Assembly: GCF_900187965.1 (NCBI RefSeq)
Contig: NZ_FZNL01000015.1
Coordinates: 62,001-126,000 of the forward strand
DNA: 64,000 bases
Source of the DNA: Flavobacterium sp. ov086
GTDB taxonomy: Bacteria > Bacteroidota > Bacteroidia > Flavobacteriales > Flavobacteriaceae
Direction of reading: 5' to 3'
Of this stretch, positions 16,092 through 24,289 are shown one piece after another (positions within the stretch are counted from its first letter, which is position 1; every line of letters begins with the position of its first letter). Position numbers and translations under genes: made by a program. The notes beneath the pieces are model-generated. The model did no database searches and had not been told where the DNA came from. It saw nothing but the letters and a program-made list of their open reading frames with translations.

Positions 16092-17522
16092 ATGAAAGAA
16101 GTAAAAATTCCTCAAACTCTGATTACACTTGTTGTTGGAATAGCAATTTGGTTTATTCCTGCGCCAGATGGTGTAGTAATTGAAGCCTGGCATTTGTTTG
16201 CCATTTTTGTGGCAACAATTTTAGGAATTATTTTGAAAGCAGCACCAATGGGAACCATGTGTATGATTGCCATTGCACTTACTGCATTCTCACAAGTTTT
16301 GGCGCCGGGTGAAGCTGGAAAATCAATAACATTAGCTTTAAAAGGTTTTGGAGATAAAGTAATCTGGCTTATCGGAATTTCATTTTTTATAGCAAGAGGT
16401 TTTATTAAAACAGGTTTAGGGAATAGAATTGCGTTTCTATTTATTAGAATATTCGGTAAAAGCTCGCTAGGATTGGCTTATGGTTTGGGATTGGCAGATT
16501 TAGTTTTGGCTCCTGCTGTGCCAAGTAATACGGCTAGAGGAGGAGGAATTATTTATCCGATTATGAAATCAATGTCAATGAGTTTTGGTTCGATGCCGGA
16601 TCAACCGGAAACACATCGCAAATTAGGGGCGTATCTTACTTTAAGTAGTTATAATGCCAATTTAATTGCTTCGTCTATGTTTTTGACCGGAACAGCGAGT
16701 AATCCAATGTGTCAAAAATTTGCTCTTAATTTAGGAATAAAAATTAGTTGGATTTCGTGGGCAACGGCAGCGATAGTGCCTGGTTTGGTAGCGTTTTTTG
16801 TAATTCCTTTTGTGTTGTATAAAATATATCCGCCAGAGTTGAAGAAAACAGGTGATGCACCTCAGATTGCAGCTCAAAAACTGAAAGAAATGGGGCCAAT
16901 CACACGTAACGAGTGGATGATGTTATTGACCTTCTTTATTTTGCTATTTCTTTGGATGACGGGCGATTTGTTTTCTATCGATGCTACAACGACTGCTTTT
17001 ATAGGTTTGGTTATTTTACTGTTGACCTCTGTTTTAACTTGGGATGATGTAAAATCTGAAAAAGGGGCATGGGATACAATTGTCTGGTTTTCGGTTTTAG
17101 TAATGATGGCAAGTTCGCTCAACGAACTTGGGTTTATTGGCTGGTTTAGTAATCTTGTAAAAGCCGAAATAGGTGGCTTAAGCTGGCAAATGGCTTTTCC
17201 TATAATTATATTAGTATACTTTTTTAGTCACTATCTTTTTGCAAGTGCCACGGCTCATGTGGCAGCAATGTATGCTGCTTTGCTGGGCGTTGGAGTTTCG
17301 CTTGGAATTCCGGGATTATTGTTGGCTTTTATGCTTGGTTTCGTTGGTTCGCTTTACGGAACTTTAACGCATTATGGACATGGACCTGCGCCAGTTTTCT
17401 TTGGAAGTGGTTATGTCGACCTAAAAAGCTGGTGGGTCAAGGGATTAATAACAGGATTGACAATGCTCTTGATCTATATGGTTATAGGAGGATTGTGGCT
17501 TCGATTAATTGGATATTTTTAA
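16092..17522 (+). CDS. DASS/SLC13-family sodium:anion symporter (CitT/DiT1-like)
   Basis: 476 aa with about 12 hydrophobic helices. Both hallmark hairpin motifs are present: PSNTARGGGIIYPI near residue 140 and SATAHVAAMYAAL near 380. The second matches the bacterial CitT and plastid 2-oxoglutarate/malate translocator branch more than the NaDC branch. Likely substrates are di- or tricarboxylates or sulfate. It forms an operon with the OprP-like porin. It converges with, and overlaps by four bases, a short gene on the minus strand. Confidence 0.9.
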   Translation: MKEVKIPQTLITLVVGIAIWFIPAPDGVVIEAWHLFAIFVATILGIILKAAPMGTMCMIAIALTAFSQVLAPGEAGKSITLALKGFGDKVIWLIGISFFIARGFIKTGLGNRIAFLFIRIFGKSSLGLAYGLGLADLVLAPAVPSNTARGGGIIYPIMKSMSMSFGSMPDQPETHRKLGAYLTLSSYNANLIASSMFLTGTASNPMCQKFALNLGIKISWISWATAAIVPGLVAFFVIPFVLYKIYPPELKKTGDAPQIAAQKLKEMGPITRNEWMMLLTFFILLFLWMTGDLFSIDATTTAFIGLVILLLTSVLTWDDVKSEKGAWDTIVWFSVLVMMASSLNELGFIGWFSNLVKAEIGGLSWQMAFPIIILVYFFSHYLFASATAHVAAMYAALLGVGVSLGIPGLLLAFMLGFVGSLYGTLTHYGHGPAPVFFGSGYVDLKSWWVKGLITGLTMLLIYMVIGGLWLRLIGYF

Positions 17523-17830
17523 ATTCTAATTCCGGGAGGGAGTAATTCTTTATACTCGGGATTTTTTTTGATGAATAAAACAATTCTAGGATGAATAGGC
17601 ATTAGTTTGAATTTCTTTTCAACGACAATTTCCATGATGTTTTTAAGTAAAGTATCAACTGTAGTTTGATTGTCAAAGCCTTCGGGACTGTTGATTTTGG
17701 TTAGGAAAATTTTCTTTTCCTGAAAAGAATATTCAACAGAAAGTAATCCTTCCGGGACTATGGTTTCAAATTGTCGTGCAAAAGTATTGTCTTTGATTTC
17801 CATAGTTTCAATAGGTTCCATATTAGTCAT
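17519..17830 (-). CDS. Hypothetical protein, 103 aa
   Basis: Small soluble protein without signal peptide or TM helices. It has an alternating hydrophobic pattern and a Pro-rich end, ELLPPGIRI. I do not recognise a family. Its stop overlaps the stop of the DASS gene by four bases, tail to tail. Alternative starts are Met4 and Met10. The absence of paralogues or motifs keeps confidence moderate. Confidence 0.6.
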   Translation of the reverse strand: MTNMEPIETMEIKDNTFARQFETIVPEGLLSVEYSFQEKKIFLTKINSPEGFDNQTTVDTLLKNIMEIVVEKKFKLMPIHPRIVLFIKKNPEYKELLPPGIRI

Positions 17831-18116
17831 GTTTTGGGGATTGAATTAAAAAATAATAGAAAAAGAACATTAATGACATTATATAGAAAATTCGTGGAAG
17901 ATTTTTTAAATAATGGTCAAAGTAACTACAAAGGTAATCATTTGATTTTCAATATAAAATTATTTTTGTAACCGTAATGTAGTCTTAACTTATTTATTAG
18001 GGTAATTTATTTTGGTTAAAGAATAATTATGGTGTGGGATTTGCAGTGGATATTGTTAAAAAAAAGTAATTTTAGCTTGAAATTAAAATCTGTAACCATA
18101 ATTCTTTTCCTGTCAA
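17831..18116. other. Intergenic region without supported features
   Basis: About 286 AT-rich bases between divergent genes. It must hold the promoters of both. A possible TATTTTTG box lies near 17960, but no well-spaced pair could be fixed with confidence. No RNA gene or coding frame is supported. Confidence 0.5.
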
Positions 18117-18776
18117 ATGAGTAAAATTCCTGTTTATTTTATGCCTGGTCTGGCGGCTAGTCCGGCTATTTTTGAAAGAATCAAATTAGATGAATCTGTT
18201 TTTGAGATGTGTTTGTTGGAATGGGAAATTCCGCTGCCAAAAGAATCACTGTCTGATTATGCGCTGCGAATATCTAAAAACATCAAACATGAGAATCCGG
18301 TTTTGATTGGAGTTTCGTTTGGAGGAATCTTGGTTCAGGAAATATCAAAACACATTCAAACCCGAAAAGTAATAATTATTTCGAGTGTTCGAAGTAATAC
18401 CGAATTCCCAAGAAGAATGAAAGTCGGGAAAACTACAAAAGCCTACAAGCTTATTCCGATGAAGTTAATTTTGAATATCGAAAATCTTGCAAAGTATTCT
18501 TTTGGCGAGAAAATAAATAAACGCATTAAATTATATGAGAAGTTTCTGGCTGTCCGCGATCTCAATTATTTGCAATGGGCAGTAGAATCGGTTATTTTAT
18601 GGGATCGTGATCAAGTTGATTCAAATGTCGTTCATATTCATGGAGATCAGGACGATGTTTTTCCTATAAAGTATATTAATAGTTGTATTGTCGTAAAAGG
18701 AGGAACCCATATTATGATCCTGAATAAATACAAATGGCTGAATGAGAATTTGCCTTCGATAATTTTGGAAGAATAA
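18117..18776 (+). CDS. Alpha/beta-hydrolase
   Basis: 219 aa. The nucleophile elbow is GVSFGG near residue 68, where Ser is the nucleophile. Asp in HGDQDDVFP (near 178) and His in GGTHIMI (near 199) complete a plausible triad. The opening IPVYFMPGLAASPAIF carries the oxyanion region. No signal peptide, so cytoplasmic. Substrate unknown. It stands alone, followed by a hairpin-rich dispersed repeat. Confidence 0.85.
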   Translation: MSKIPVYFMPGLAASPAIFERIKLDESVFEMCLLEWEIPLPKESLSDYALRISKNIKHENPVLIGVSFGGILVQEISKHIQTRKVIIISSVRSNTEFPRRMKVGKTTKAYKLIPMKLILNIENLAKYSFGEKINKRIKLYEKFLAVRDLNYLQWAVESVILWDRDQVDSNVVHIHGDQDDVFPIKYINSCIVVKGGTHIMILNKYKWLNENLPSIILEE

Positions 18777-18912
18777 ATTCCAATTTTTTAAATTCCAAAT
18801 TCCAATTGTTTTATGGTTCGAAATCTTTGCCAAAGTTTTAAAACTTTGACAAAGATTTACACGCAATGACAAAAAAAAATCCCAAACGCCAATAAATTGG
18901 AATTTGGGATTT
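18776..18912. repeat. AATTCCAAATTCCAA dispersed element, copy 1
   Basis: Left arm AATTCCAAATTCCAA at 18791-18805 faces AATTGGAATTTGGGATTT at 18895-18912. Between them sits a near-palindrome with CTTTGCCAAAG and CTTTGACAAAG (about 18828-18859) around a GTTTTAAAAC centre. The same layout occurs at 56650-56808, and the outer arms recur at 38541-38688. Probably a non-autonomous or REP-like repeat. Confidence 0.75.
18879..18911 (-). terminator. Terminator of the TPR membrane-protein gene
   Basis: ATCCCAAA and TTTGGGAT form the ends of a hairpin, with T runs on the minus strand. It lies within the end of the dispersed repeat, so the repeat may have supplied the terminator. Confidence 0.7.
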
Positions 18913-18935
18913 TAAATATTGTAATTTAAAGAAGT

Positions 18936-19451
18936 TTAGATTTTCTTCATTTGATCTTTCATCATTGTGATTTGCTCTTTCAGCATTCCTTGTTTGTCAA
19001 GTTTCTTAGCTTCGTTCAATAAATTAGTAGCTTCAAGTTTTCTTCTTCTTGACATTGCAACTCCGGCAAGGTTTAATTTTGCTACTGCTAAGTCCATATC
19101 CATTGATAGTCCAAGTTCGATTGCTTTCTTGAAATGTTTCTCGGCTTGGTTGATATTTGTCTGAGACAACATAATTCCGTGTAGGTAATTAAAATATCCT
19201 TGTTGTTTTCTTACTAAAGCCGCTTCCGGGTTTTTGATATATGCCAGCCATTTTTTAGCACCTTCGAAGTCTTGTTTTCTTAATTTAAGGAAAGCTAAAA
19301 GGATAAATTCGTTTTTAAAGTAAAGAAAAATCGGAATTGCCGTCAATAATATAAGGAAGATTCCAGTTCCTACTTCGTGATCGACAATTTCGTAAACGCC
19401 AGCAACTACAAGAAGTCCGGCCAAAATAAGTTTAATATTTTTATGAAACAT
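18936..19451 (-). CDS. TPR-like membrane protein
   Basis: 171 aa. Two hydrophobic helices at about 7-24 and 30-47 anchor it. The rest is alpha-helical with two tetratricopeptide-like repeats (AALVRKQQGYFNYLHGIML and AEKHFKKAIELGLSMDMDLAVAKLNLAGVAM). It probably presents a protein-binding surface to the cytoplasm or periplasm. Conserved in Flavobacteriia as far as I recall, but without an assigned role. The bL34 gene is divergent and close by. Confidence 0.75.
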   Translation of the reverse strand: MFHKNIKLILAGLLVVAGVYEIVDHEVGTGIFLILLTAIPIFLYFKNEFILLAFLKLRKQDFEGAKKWLAYIKNPEAALVRKQQGYFNYLHGIMLSQTNINQAEKHFKKAIELGLSMDMDLAVAKLNLAGVAMSRRRKLEATNLLNEAKKLDKQGMLKEQITMMKDQMKKI

Positions 19452-19515
19452 AATAGATGTATATTTGTGATTGCAAATATAGTAAAATGAATTAAAAATA
19501 TTTTTATTAAAGTAC

Positions 19516-19545
19516 TTGCCAGAAAAAAAAGTCTTTGTATATTTG
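19516..19545 (+). promoter_or_regulatory. Consensus promoter of rpmH
   Basis: TTG at 19516-19518, 19 bases, then TATATTTG at 19538-19545: full match to TTG-N19-TAnnTTTG. The ATG of rpmH lies about 73 bases further on. Confidence 0.85.
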
Positions 19546-19617
19546 CACTCGGTTTTGGAATAACGATATCCAAAACAGAAAAACAGATAATAGACACCAT
19601 TTTAAAGATACAAAGCA

Positions 19618-19779
19618 ATGAGCAAAAGAACATTTCAACCATCGAAAAGAAAAAGAAGAAATAAGCACGGATTTATGGACAGAATGGCTTCTGCGAATGG
19701 AAGAAAAGTTCTGGCGCGTAGAAGAGCTAAAGGAAGACATAAATTAACTGTTTCTAGCGAACCTAGACACAAAAAATAA
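19618..19779 (+). CDS. rpmH: 50S ribosomal protein L34 (bL34)
   Basis: 53 aa, MSKRTFQPSKRKRRNKHGFM at the start, very basic, matching bL34 along its whole length. It binds domain III of 23S rRNA in the large subunit. In many bacteria rpmH neighbours rnpA and dnaA; here it stands alone between a TPR gene and carB, which is common in Flavobacteriia. It has a strong promoter and a terminator of its own. Confidence 0.97.
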   Translation: MSKRTFQPSKRKRRNKHGFMDRMASANGRKVLARRRAKGRHKLTVSSEPRHKK

Positions 19780-19800
19780 TGTTTGTATAAACATACATAA

Positions 19801-19831
19801 GGCGATTACTTTTTTAGTATCGCCTTTTTTT
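19801..19831 (+). terminator. Terminator after rpmH
   Basis: GGCGATTAC and the near complement AGTATCGCC around a T-rich loop are followed by seven T residues. Confidence 0.85.
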
Positions 19832-19926
19832 ATACCTTGTCGGTAAAAAAAGATGCAACATTCTAGTTTAGAATACACTACGAATGTTTTTTAAAGTACT
19901 TTATATAACTACACAATACAAATAAA

Positions 19927-22782
19927 ATGCCTAAAGACACATCAATAAAATCAGTTTTAATAATAGGATCAGGTCCTATTGTTATTGGACAAGCTTGCGA
20001 ATTTGATTATGCAGGATCTCAATCTGCACGTTCTATTCGTGAAGAAGGAATTGAAGTTATCTTGATAAACTCAAATCCAGCTACTATTATGACCGACCCA
20101 ACAATGGCCGATCATGTATACTTGAAACCTTTAACTACAAAATCGATTATTGAAATTCTGAAAGAACATCCACAAATTGATGCTGTTTTGCCTACAATGG
20201 GTGGACAAACGGCTTTGAATTTATGTTTGGAAGCTGAAGAAAAAGGAATCTGGCAGGATTTTGGAGTAAAATTAATTGGAGTTGACGTAAACGCGATCAA
20301 TATTACAGAAGACAGAGAGCAGTTTAAACAACTTTTAGAAAGAATTAATGTACCAACTGCACCTGCAAAAACTGCTACTTCATATTTAGAAGGAAAAGAA
20401 ATTGCTCAGGAATTTGGTTTCCCGCTTGTAATTCGTCCTTCGTTTACACTTGGAGGAACCGGAGCAGCAATTGTTTATAAAAAAGAAGATTTTGATGAGC
20501 TTTTAACACGTGGTCTTGAAGCTTCGCCAATACATGAAGTTTTGATTGACAAGGCTTTGATGGGATGGAAAGAATATGAGTTAGAACTTTTAAGAGATAA
20601 AAATGACAATGTTGTAATCATTTGTTCGATCGAAAATATGGACCCAATGGGAATTCATACCGGAGATTCGATCACGGTTGCACCGGCAATGACATTATCT
20701 GATACAACATTCCAAAAATTAAGAGATTACGCCATCTTAATGATGCGTAGTATCGGAAATTTTGCGGGAGGTTGTAACGTACAATTCGCAGTTTCGCCAG
20801 ACGAAAAAGAAGATATCGTAGCAATAGAGATTAATCCTCGTGTGTCTCGTTCATCTGCATTAGCGTCTAAAGCGACTGGATATCCAATTGCTAAAATTGC
20901 TTCTAAACTTGCTTTAGGATACAACTTAGATGAATTGCAAAATCAAATTACAAAATCTACTTCGGCTCTTTTTGAACCAACGTTAGACTATGTAATCGTG
21001 AAAATACCACGTTGGAACTTTGATAAATTCGAAGGTGCTGACAGAACTTTAGGTCTTCAGATGAAATCTGTTGGTGAAGTAATGGGAATTGGACGTTCGT
21101 TCCAGGAAGCGTTACACAAAGCAACTCAATCTCTTGAGATTAAGAGAAATGGGTTGGGAGCTGACGGAAAAGGATATAAAAACTACGAACAAATTATTGA
21201 GAAACTAACTTTTGCAAGTTGGGATCGTGTTTTTGTAATTTATGATGCAATCGCAATGGGAATTCCGTTGAGCCGTATTCATGAAATCACAAAAATTGAT
21301 ATGTGGTTTTTGAAACAATACGAAGAGCTTTATACTTTAGAAAAAGAAATTTCGAACTATAAAATCGATAATCTTCCTAAAGAACTTTTGCTTGAAGCGA
21401 AACAAAAAGGTTTTGCTGACAGACAAATCGCTCACATGATGAATTGTCTGGAAAGTGAAGTGCATACTTTACGTATGGACAAAAATATTAACCGTGTGTT
21501 TAAACTGGTTGATACTTGTGCGGCAGAGTTTAAAGCAAAAACACCTTATTATTACTCAACTTTTGAGGCTGAAATCGAAAAAGCAAACGGCGAGCGTTAT
21601 GTAGATAACGAAAGCATTGTGACTGAGAAAAAGAAAATCATCGTTCTTGGATCTGGACCAAACAGAATTGGACAAGGAATTGAGTTTGATTATTCTTGTG
21701 TGCACGGAGTTTTGGCTGCTAAAGAGTGTGGTTACGAAACGATCATGATTAACTGTAATCCTGAAACGGTTTCTACAGATTTTGATACAGCTGATAAACT
21801 ATACTTCGAGCCAGTTTTCTGGGAGCATATTTACGATATCATTCAGCACGAAAAACCAGAAGGTGTTATTGTGCAGTTAGGTGGACAAACAGCTTTGAAA
21901 TTGGCTGAAAAATTATCTAAATACGGAGTGAAAATCATCGGAACTAGTTTTGATGCGCTTGATTTAGCTGAAGATAGAGGACGTTTCTCAGACTTATTGA
22001 GAGAATTACATATTCCTTTCCCACAATTTGGAATCGCTGAAACGGCCGACGAAGCTTCTGCTCTTGCAGATACTCTTGACTTTCCATTATTGATTCGTCC
22101 TTCTTATGTATTAGGAGGTCAGGGAATGAAAATCGTAATCAACAAGAAAGAACTTGAAGAGCACGTTATCAACTTATTGAAAACGATTCCAGGAAATAAA
22201 TTGCTTTTAGATCACTATTTAGCCGGAGCAATTGAAGCTGAAGCTGATGCGATTTGTGATGCTGACGGTAATGTTTACATTATCGGAATTATGGAGCACA
22301 TTGAACCTTGCGGAGTTCACTCTGGAGATAGTAACGCTACTTTGCCTCCTTTTAACTTAGGAGAATTCGTAATGCAACAGATAAAAGATCATACTTATAA
22401 AATTGCAAGAGCTCTTAAAACAGTAGGTTTAATCAACATTCAGTTTGCGATTAAAGATGATACGGTTTATATTATCGAGGCGAATCCTAGAGCTTCGAGA
22501 ACGGTACCGTTTATTGCAAAAGCTTACGGAGAACCTTATGTAAACTACGCTACAAAAGTAATGTTGGGTCATAATAAAGTAACTGACTTTGATTTTAATC
22601 CACAATTAAAAGGATACGCGATCAAACAACCGGTTTTCTCTTTCAGCAAATTCCATAATGTAAATAAAGCATTAGGACCTGAAATGAAGTCAACAGGAGA
22701 AAGTATCTTGTTCATTGATGATTTAAAAGATGATCAATTCTACGAATTGTACTCTAGAAGAAAAATGTATTTGAGTAAATAA
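19927..22782 (+). CDS. carB: Carbamoyl-phosphate synthase large subunit
   Basis: 951 aa. It makes carbamoyl phosphate for pyrimidines and arginine from bicarbonate, ATP and ammonia delivered by CarA. The two ATP-grasp halves begin at KSVLIIGSGPIVIGQACEFDY (split as residues 8-28) and at KKIIVLGSGPNRIGQGIEFDY near 565, with an oligomerisation region between them. The E. coli enzyme is about 1073 aa; this one ends shortly after the second ATP-grasp half (YSRRKMYLSK), so the C-terminal MGS-like allosteric domain is absent. That is usual in this group, as I recall, and implies different allosteric control. carA is not adjacent. Confidence 0.96.
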   Translation: MPKDTSIKSVLIIGSGPIVIGQACEFDYAGSQSARSIREEGIEVILINSNPATIMTDPTMADHVYLKPLTTKSIIEILKEHPQIDAVLPTMGGQTALNLCLEAEEKGIWQDFGVKLIGVDVNAINITEDREQFKQLLERINVPTAPAKTATSYLEGKEIAQEFGFPLVIRPSFTLGGTGAAIVYKKEDFDELLTRGLEASPIHEVLIDKALMGWKEYELELLRDKNDNVVIICSIENMDPMGIHTGDSITVAPAMTLSDTTFQKLRDYAILMMRSIGNFAGGCNVQFAVSPDEKEDIVAIEINPRVSRSSALASKATGYPIAKIASKLALGYNLDELQNQITKSTSALFEPTLDYVIVKIPRWNFDKFEGADRTLGLQMKSVGEVMGIGRSFQEALHKATQSLEIKRNGLGADGKGYKNYEQIIEKLTFASWDRVFVIYDAIAMGIPLSRIHEITKIDMWFLKQYEELYTLEKEISNYKIDNLPKELLLEAKQKGFADRQIAHMMNCLESEVHTLRMDKNINRVFKLVDTCAAEFKAKTPYYYSTFEAEIEKANGERYVDNESIVTEKKKIIVLGSGPNRIGQGIEFDYSCVHGVLAAKECGYETIMINCNPETVSTDFDTADKLYFEPVFWEHIYDIIQHEKPEGVIVQLGGQTALKLAEKLSKYGVKIIGTSFDALDLAEDRGRFSDLLRELHIPFPQFGIAETADEASALADTLDFPLLIRPSYVLGGQGMKIVINKKELEEHVINLLKTIPGNKLLLDHYLAGAIEAEADAICDADGNVYIIGIMEHIEPCGVHSGDSNATLPPFNLGEFVMQQIKDHTYKIARALKTVGLINIQFAIKDDTVYIIEANPRASRTVPFIAKAYGEPYVNYATKVMLGHNKVTDFDFNPQLKGYAIKQPVFSFSKFHNVNKALGPEMKSTGESILFIDDLKDDQFYELYSRRKMYLSK

Positions 22783-22798
22783 TCTCAAATCCAGATAT

Positions 22799-22831
22799 AA
22801 AAAAAAGCTCCATGAAAATGGAGCTTTTTTT
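22799..22831. terminator. Terminator copy R1 (carB / esterase)
   Basis: GCTCCAT and ATGGAGC pair around a GAAA loop, flanked by A and T runs so it can work both ways. Copies R1 to R4 (22799, 24153, 25674, 26400) share an identical hairpin. Confidence 0.9.
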
Positions 22832-22848
22832 ATGACTTTTAAGTATTG

Positions 22849-24057
22849 TTAATTTTTATTCAAGTGCTTTTCAAGTATATTTTTAAAATTTGAATACTCT
22901 GATTTATCAATTTTTAGTTTTTCTAGCTTTTGTAGACCTACTTTTAGCGTTTCTTTTGCTTCTTGTGTTCTGTTTAAATGCTCTAATATTTCGGCTTTGC
23001 TATCGTATAAATTAATTCCATCCGGATATAATTCTAAAGCCCAATTTATGACACTTAGTCCTTCACCTGGATTTTTATCAAGTATAGAATAAGCCAGACT
23101 GTTCAATTGTCCTTCATATGGTAAATAGCTATAACCAATCCAATTGGATATATTTTGGTAATAAGATTTTAATTGAAGACTAAATAGAATTTTTTTGTTT
23201 TTTAACATTGTGGAAATTTCTTCAGTATTTGGCTGTCGTAGTGTTTTTGAAAATTCGATTAAGGCTAAAGGAATTTCTTTAAAGGGCGATGACATATGTG
23301 TTGCATCTTTTAAATAATCGAATTTAAATTTAAGTCCATTTACTTTTTTAGATTGTAAAATGGTATCCAATAATCTGATTCCGGCTGTAAATGATTTTTC
23401 TGTTTTATCAGCATCTCCTACAGAAATATTTAAAAAAGAATTAATCTCATTTGCACTGTTTATTAATCTTTTGATCTTTTTTTGAATTTCATTTTCATCA
23501 TAAGTCAGATTAGGACTTATTGCGATATAAGAATTGAAGATGTGCTTGTTTTCTGCAAAAGAATTAAGTAGATATGTTCCTCCTAAAGAATGTCCAATTG
23601 CTAATTTGTAATCGTTAGTATCATACTTTTGCTTGATTAGAGGGAAAACTTCTTCGATTAAATGCTGATCTAGAAGAGCTGAAAATCCAAAGTCAGGTTT
23701 TTCATTCCAATTCTTTTTTTCTTCTTCACTGGTTGGCATTGGAACAAATTCTTTTGGTCTGTTTTCAGTATATATCCCGACCACAATCATTTTGTTTAAT
23801 TCACCAATCGCAGACAAATAACTTATGGAGTTTGAAACATAATTAAACATTGGTTCCCATTGTGCATCAAATACATAGACTACTTGAAGTTTTTCATTTT
23901 TTACTTCTTGGTAATTTGGAGGGAGATAAACAGCAATTTTTCTTTCCTTGTTATAGATTTTTGATTTTATTGTCAATATTTCTTTTAAGCCGTCTGGTGA
24001 TTGGCCAAATATTGTTAGAACTGAAAAAAGAAAAAAGATAGTTAGTTTGAGTTTCAT
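22849..24057 (-). CDS. Exported esterase (Fes/IroE-like fold) with C-terminal TPR-like part
   Basis: 402 aa. Signal peptide at 1-18 (MKLKLTIFFLFSVLTIFG). The PF00756-type esterase domain (about 25-275) has VVYVFDAQWEPMFNYV, the nucleophile elbow AIGHSLGGTY with Ser near 157, and DATHMSSPF with the likely catalytic His near 252. The C-terminal 120 residues are helical and TPR-like (YPDGINLYDSKAEILEHLNRTQEAKETL). Probably periplasmic; substrate unknown. The gene is bounded on both sides by the same terminator hairpin, R1 and R2. Confidence 0.85.
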   Translation of the reverse strand: MKLKLTIFFLFSVLTIFGQSPDGLKEILTIKSKIYNKERKIAVYLPPNYQEVKNEKLQVVYVFDAQWEPMFNYVSNSISYLSAIGELNKMIVVGIYTENRPKEFVPMPTSEEEKKNWNEKPDFGFSALLDQHLIEEVFPLIKQKYDTNDYKLAIGHSLGGTYLLNSFAENKHIFNSYIAISPNLTYDENEIQKKIKRLINSANEINSFLNISVGDADKTEKSFTAGIRLLDTILQSKKVNGLKFKFDYLKDATHMSSPFKEIPLALIEFSKTLRQPNTEEISTMLKNKKILFSLQLKSYYQNISNWIGYSYLPYEGQLNSLAYSILDKNPGEGLSVINWALELYPDGINLYDSKAEILEHLNRTQEAKETLKVGLQKLEKLKIDKSEYSNFKNILEKHLNKN

Positions 24058-24152
24058 GAATTTAACTTACAAAAAAGGTTAATGGTTTGTTTCTATTTTT
24101 CAAATATAGCTAAATTCTTAATTTTTTATCTGTGTATTGCCATAGAAACGAT

Positions 24153-24183
24153 AAAAAAAGCTCCATGAAAATGGAGCTTTTTT
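24153..24183. terminator. Orphan terminator copy R2 between divergent genes
   Basis: Same hairpin as R1, and the following bases TTATGAC are shared too. No gene ends here: the esterase and the S41 gene diverge from this gap. It therefore looks like a duplicated copy left by a rearrangement. Confidence 0.85.
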
Positions 24184-24205
24184 ATGACCTTTTTTTAAGT
24201 TGCAT

Positions 24206-24233
24206 TTGATAATGAAATATTTACCTATATTTG
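24206..24233 (+). promoter_or_regulatory. Promoter of the interrupted S41 peptidase gene
   Basis: TTG at 24206-24208, 17 bases, TATATTTG at 24226-24233. It lies downstream of R2, so the terminator does not block it. The gene therefore keeps a good promoter despite its internal stop. Confidence 0.75.
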
Positions 24234-24289
24234 ATTAAGTGCCGATTTAACTTCTTATTTTTTATTGTAACCAATTTTAAAGGAAAAAT

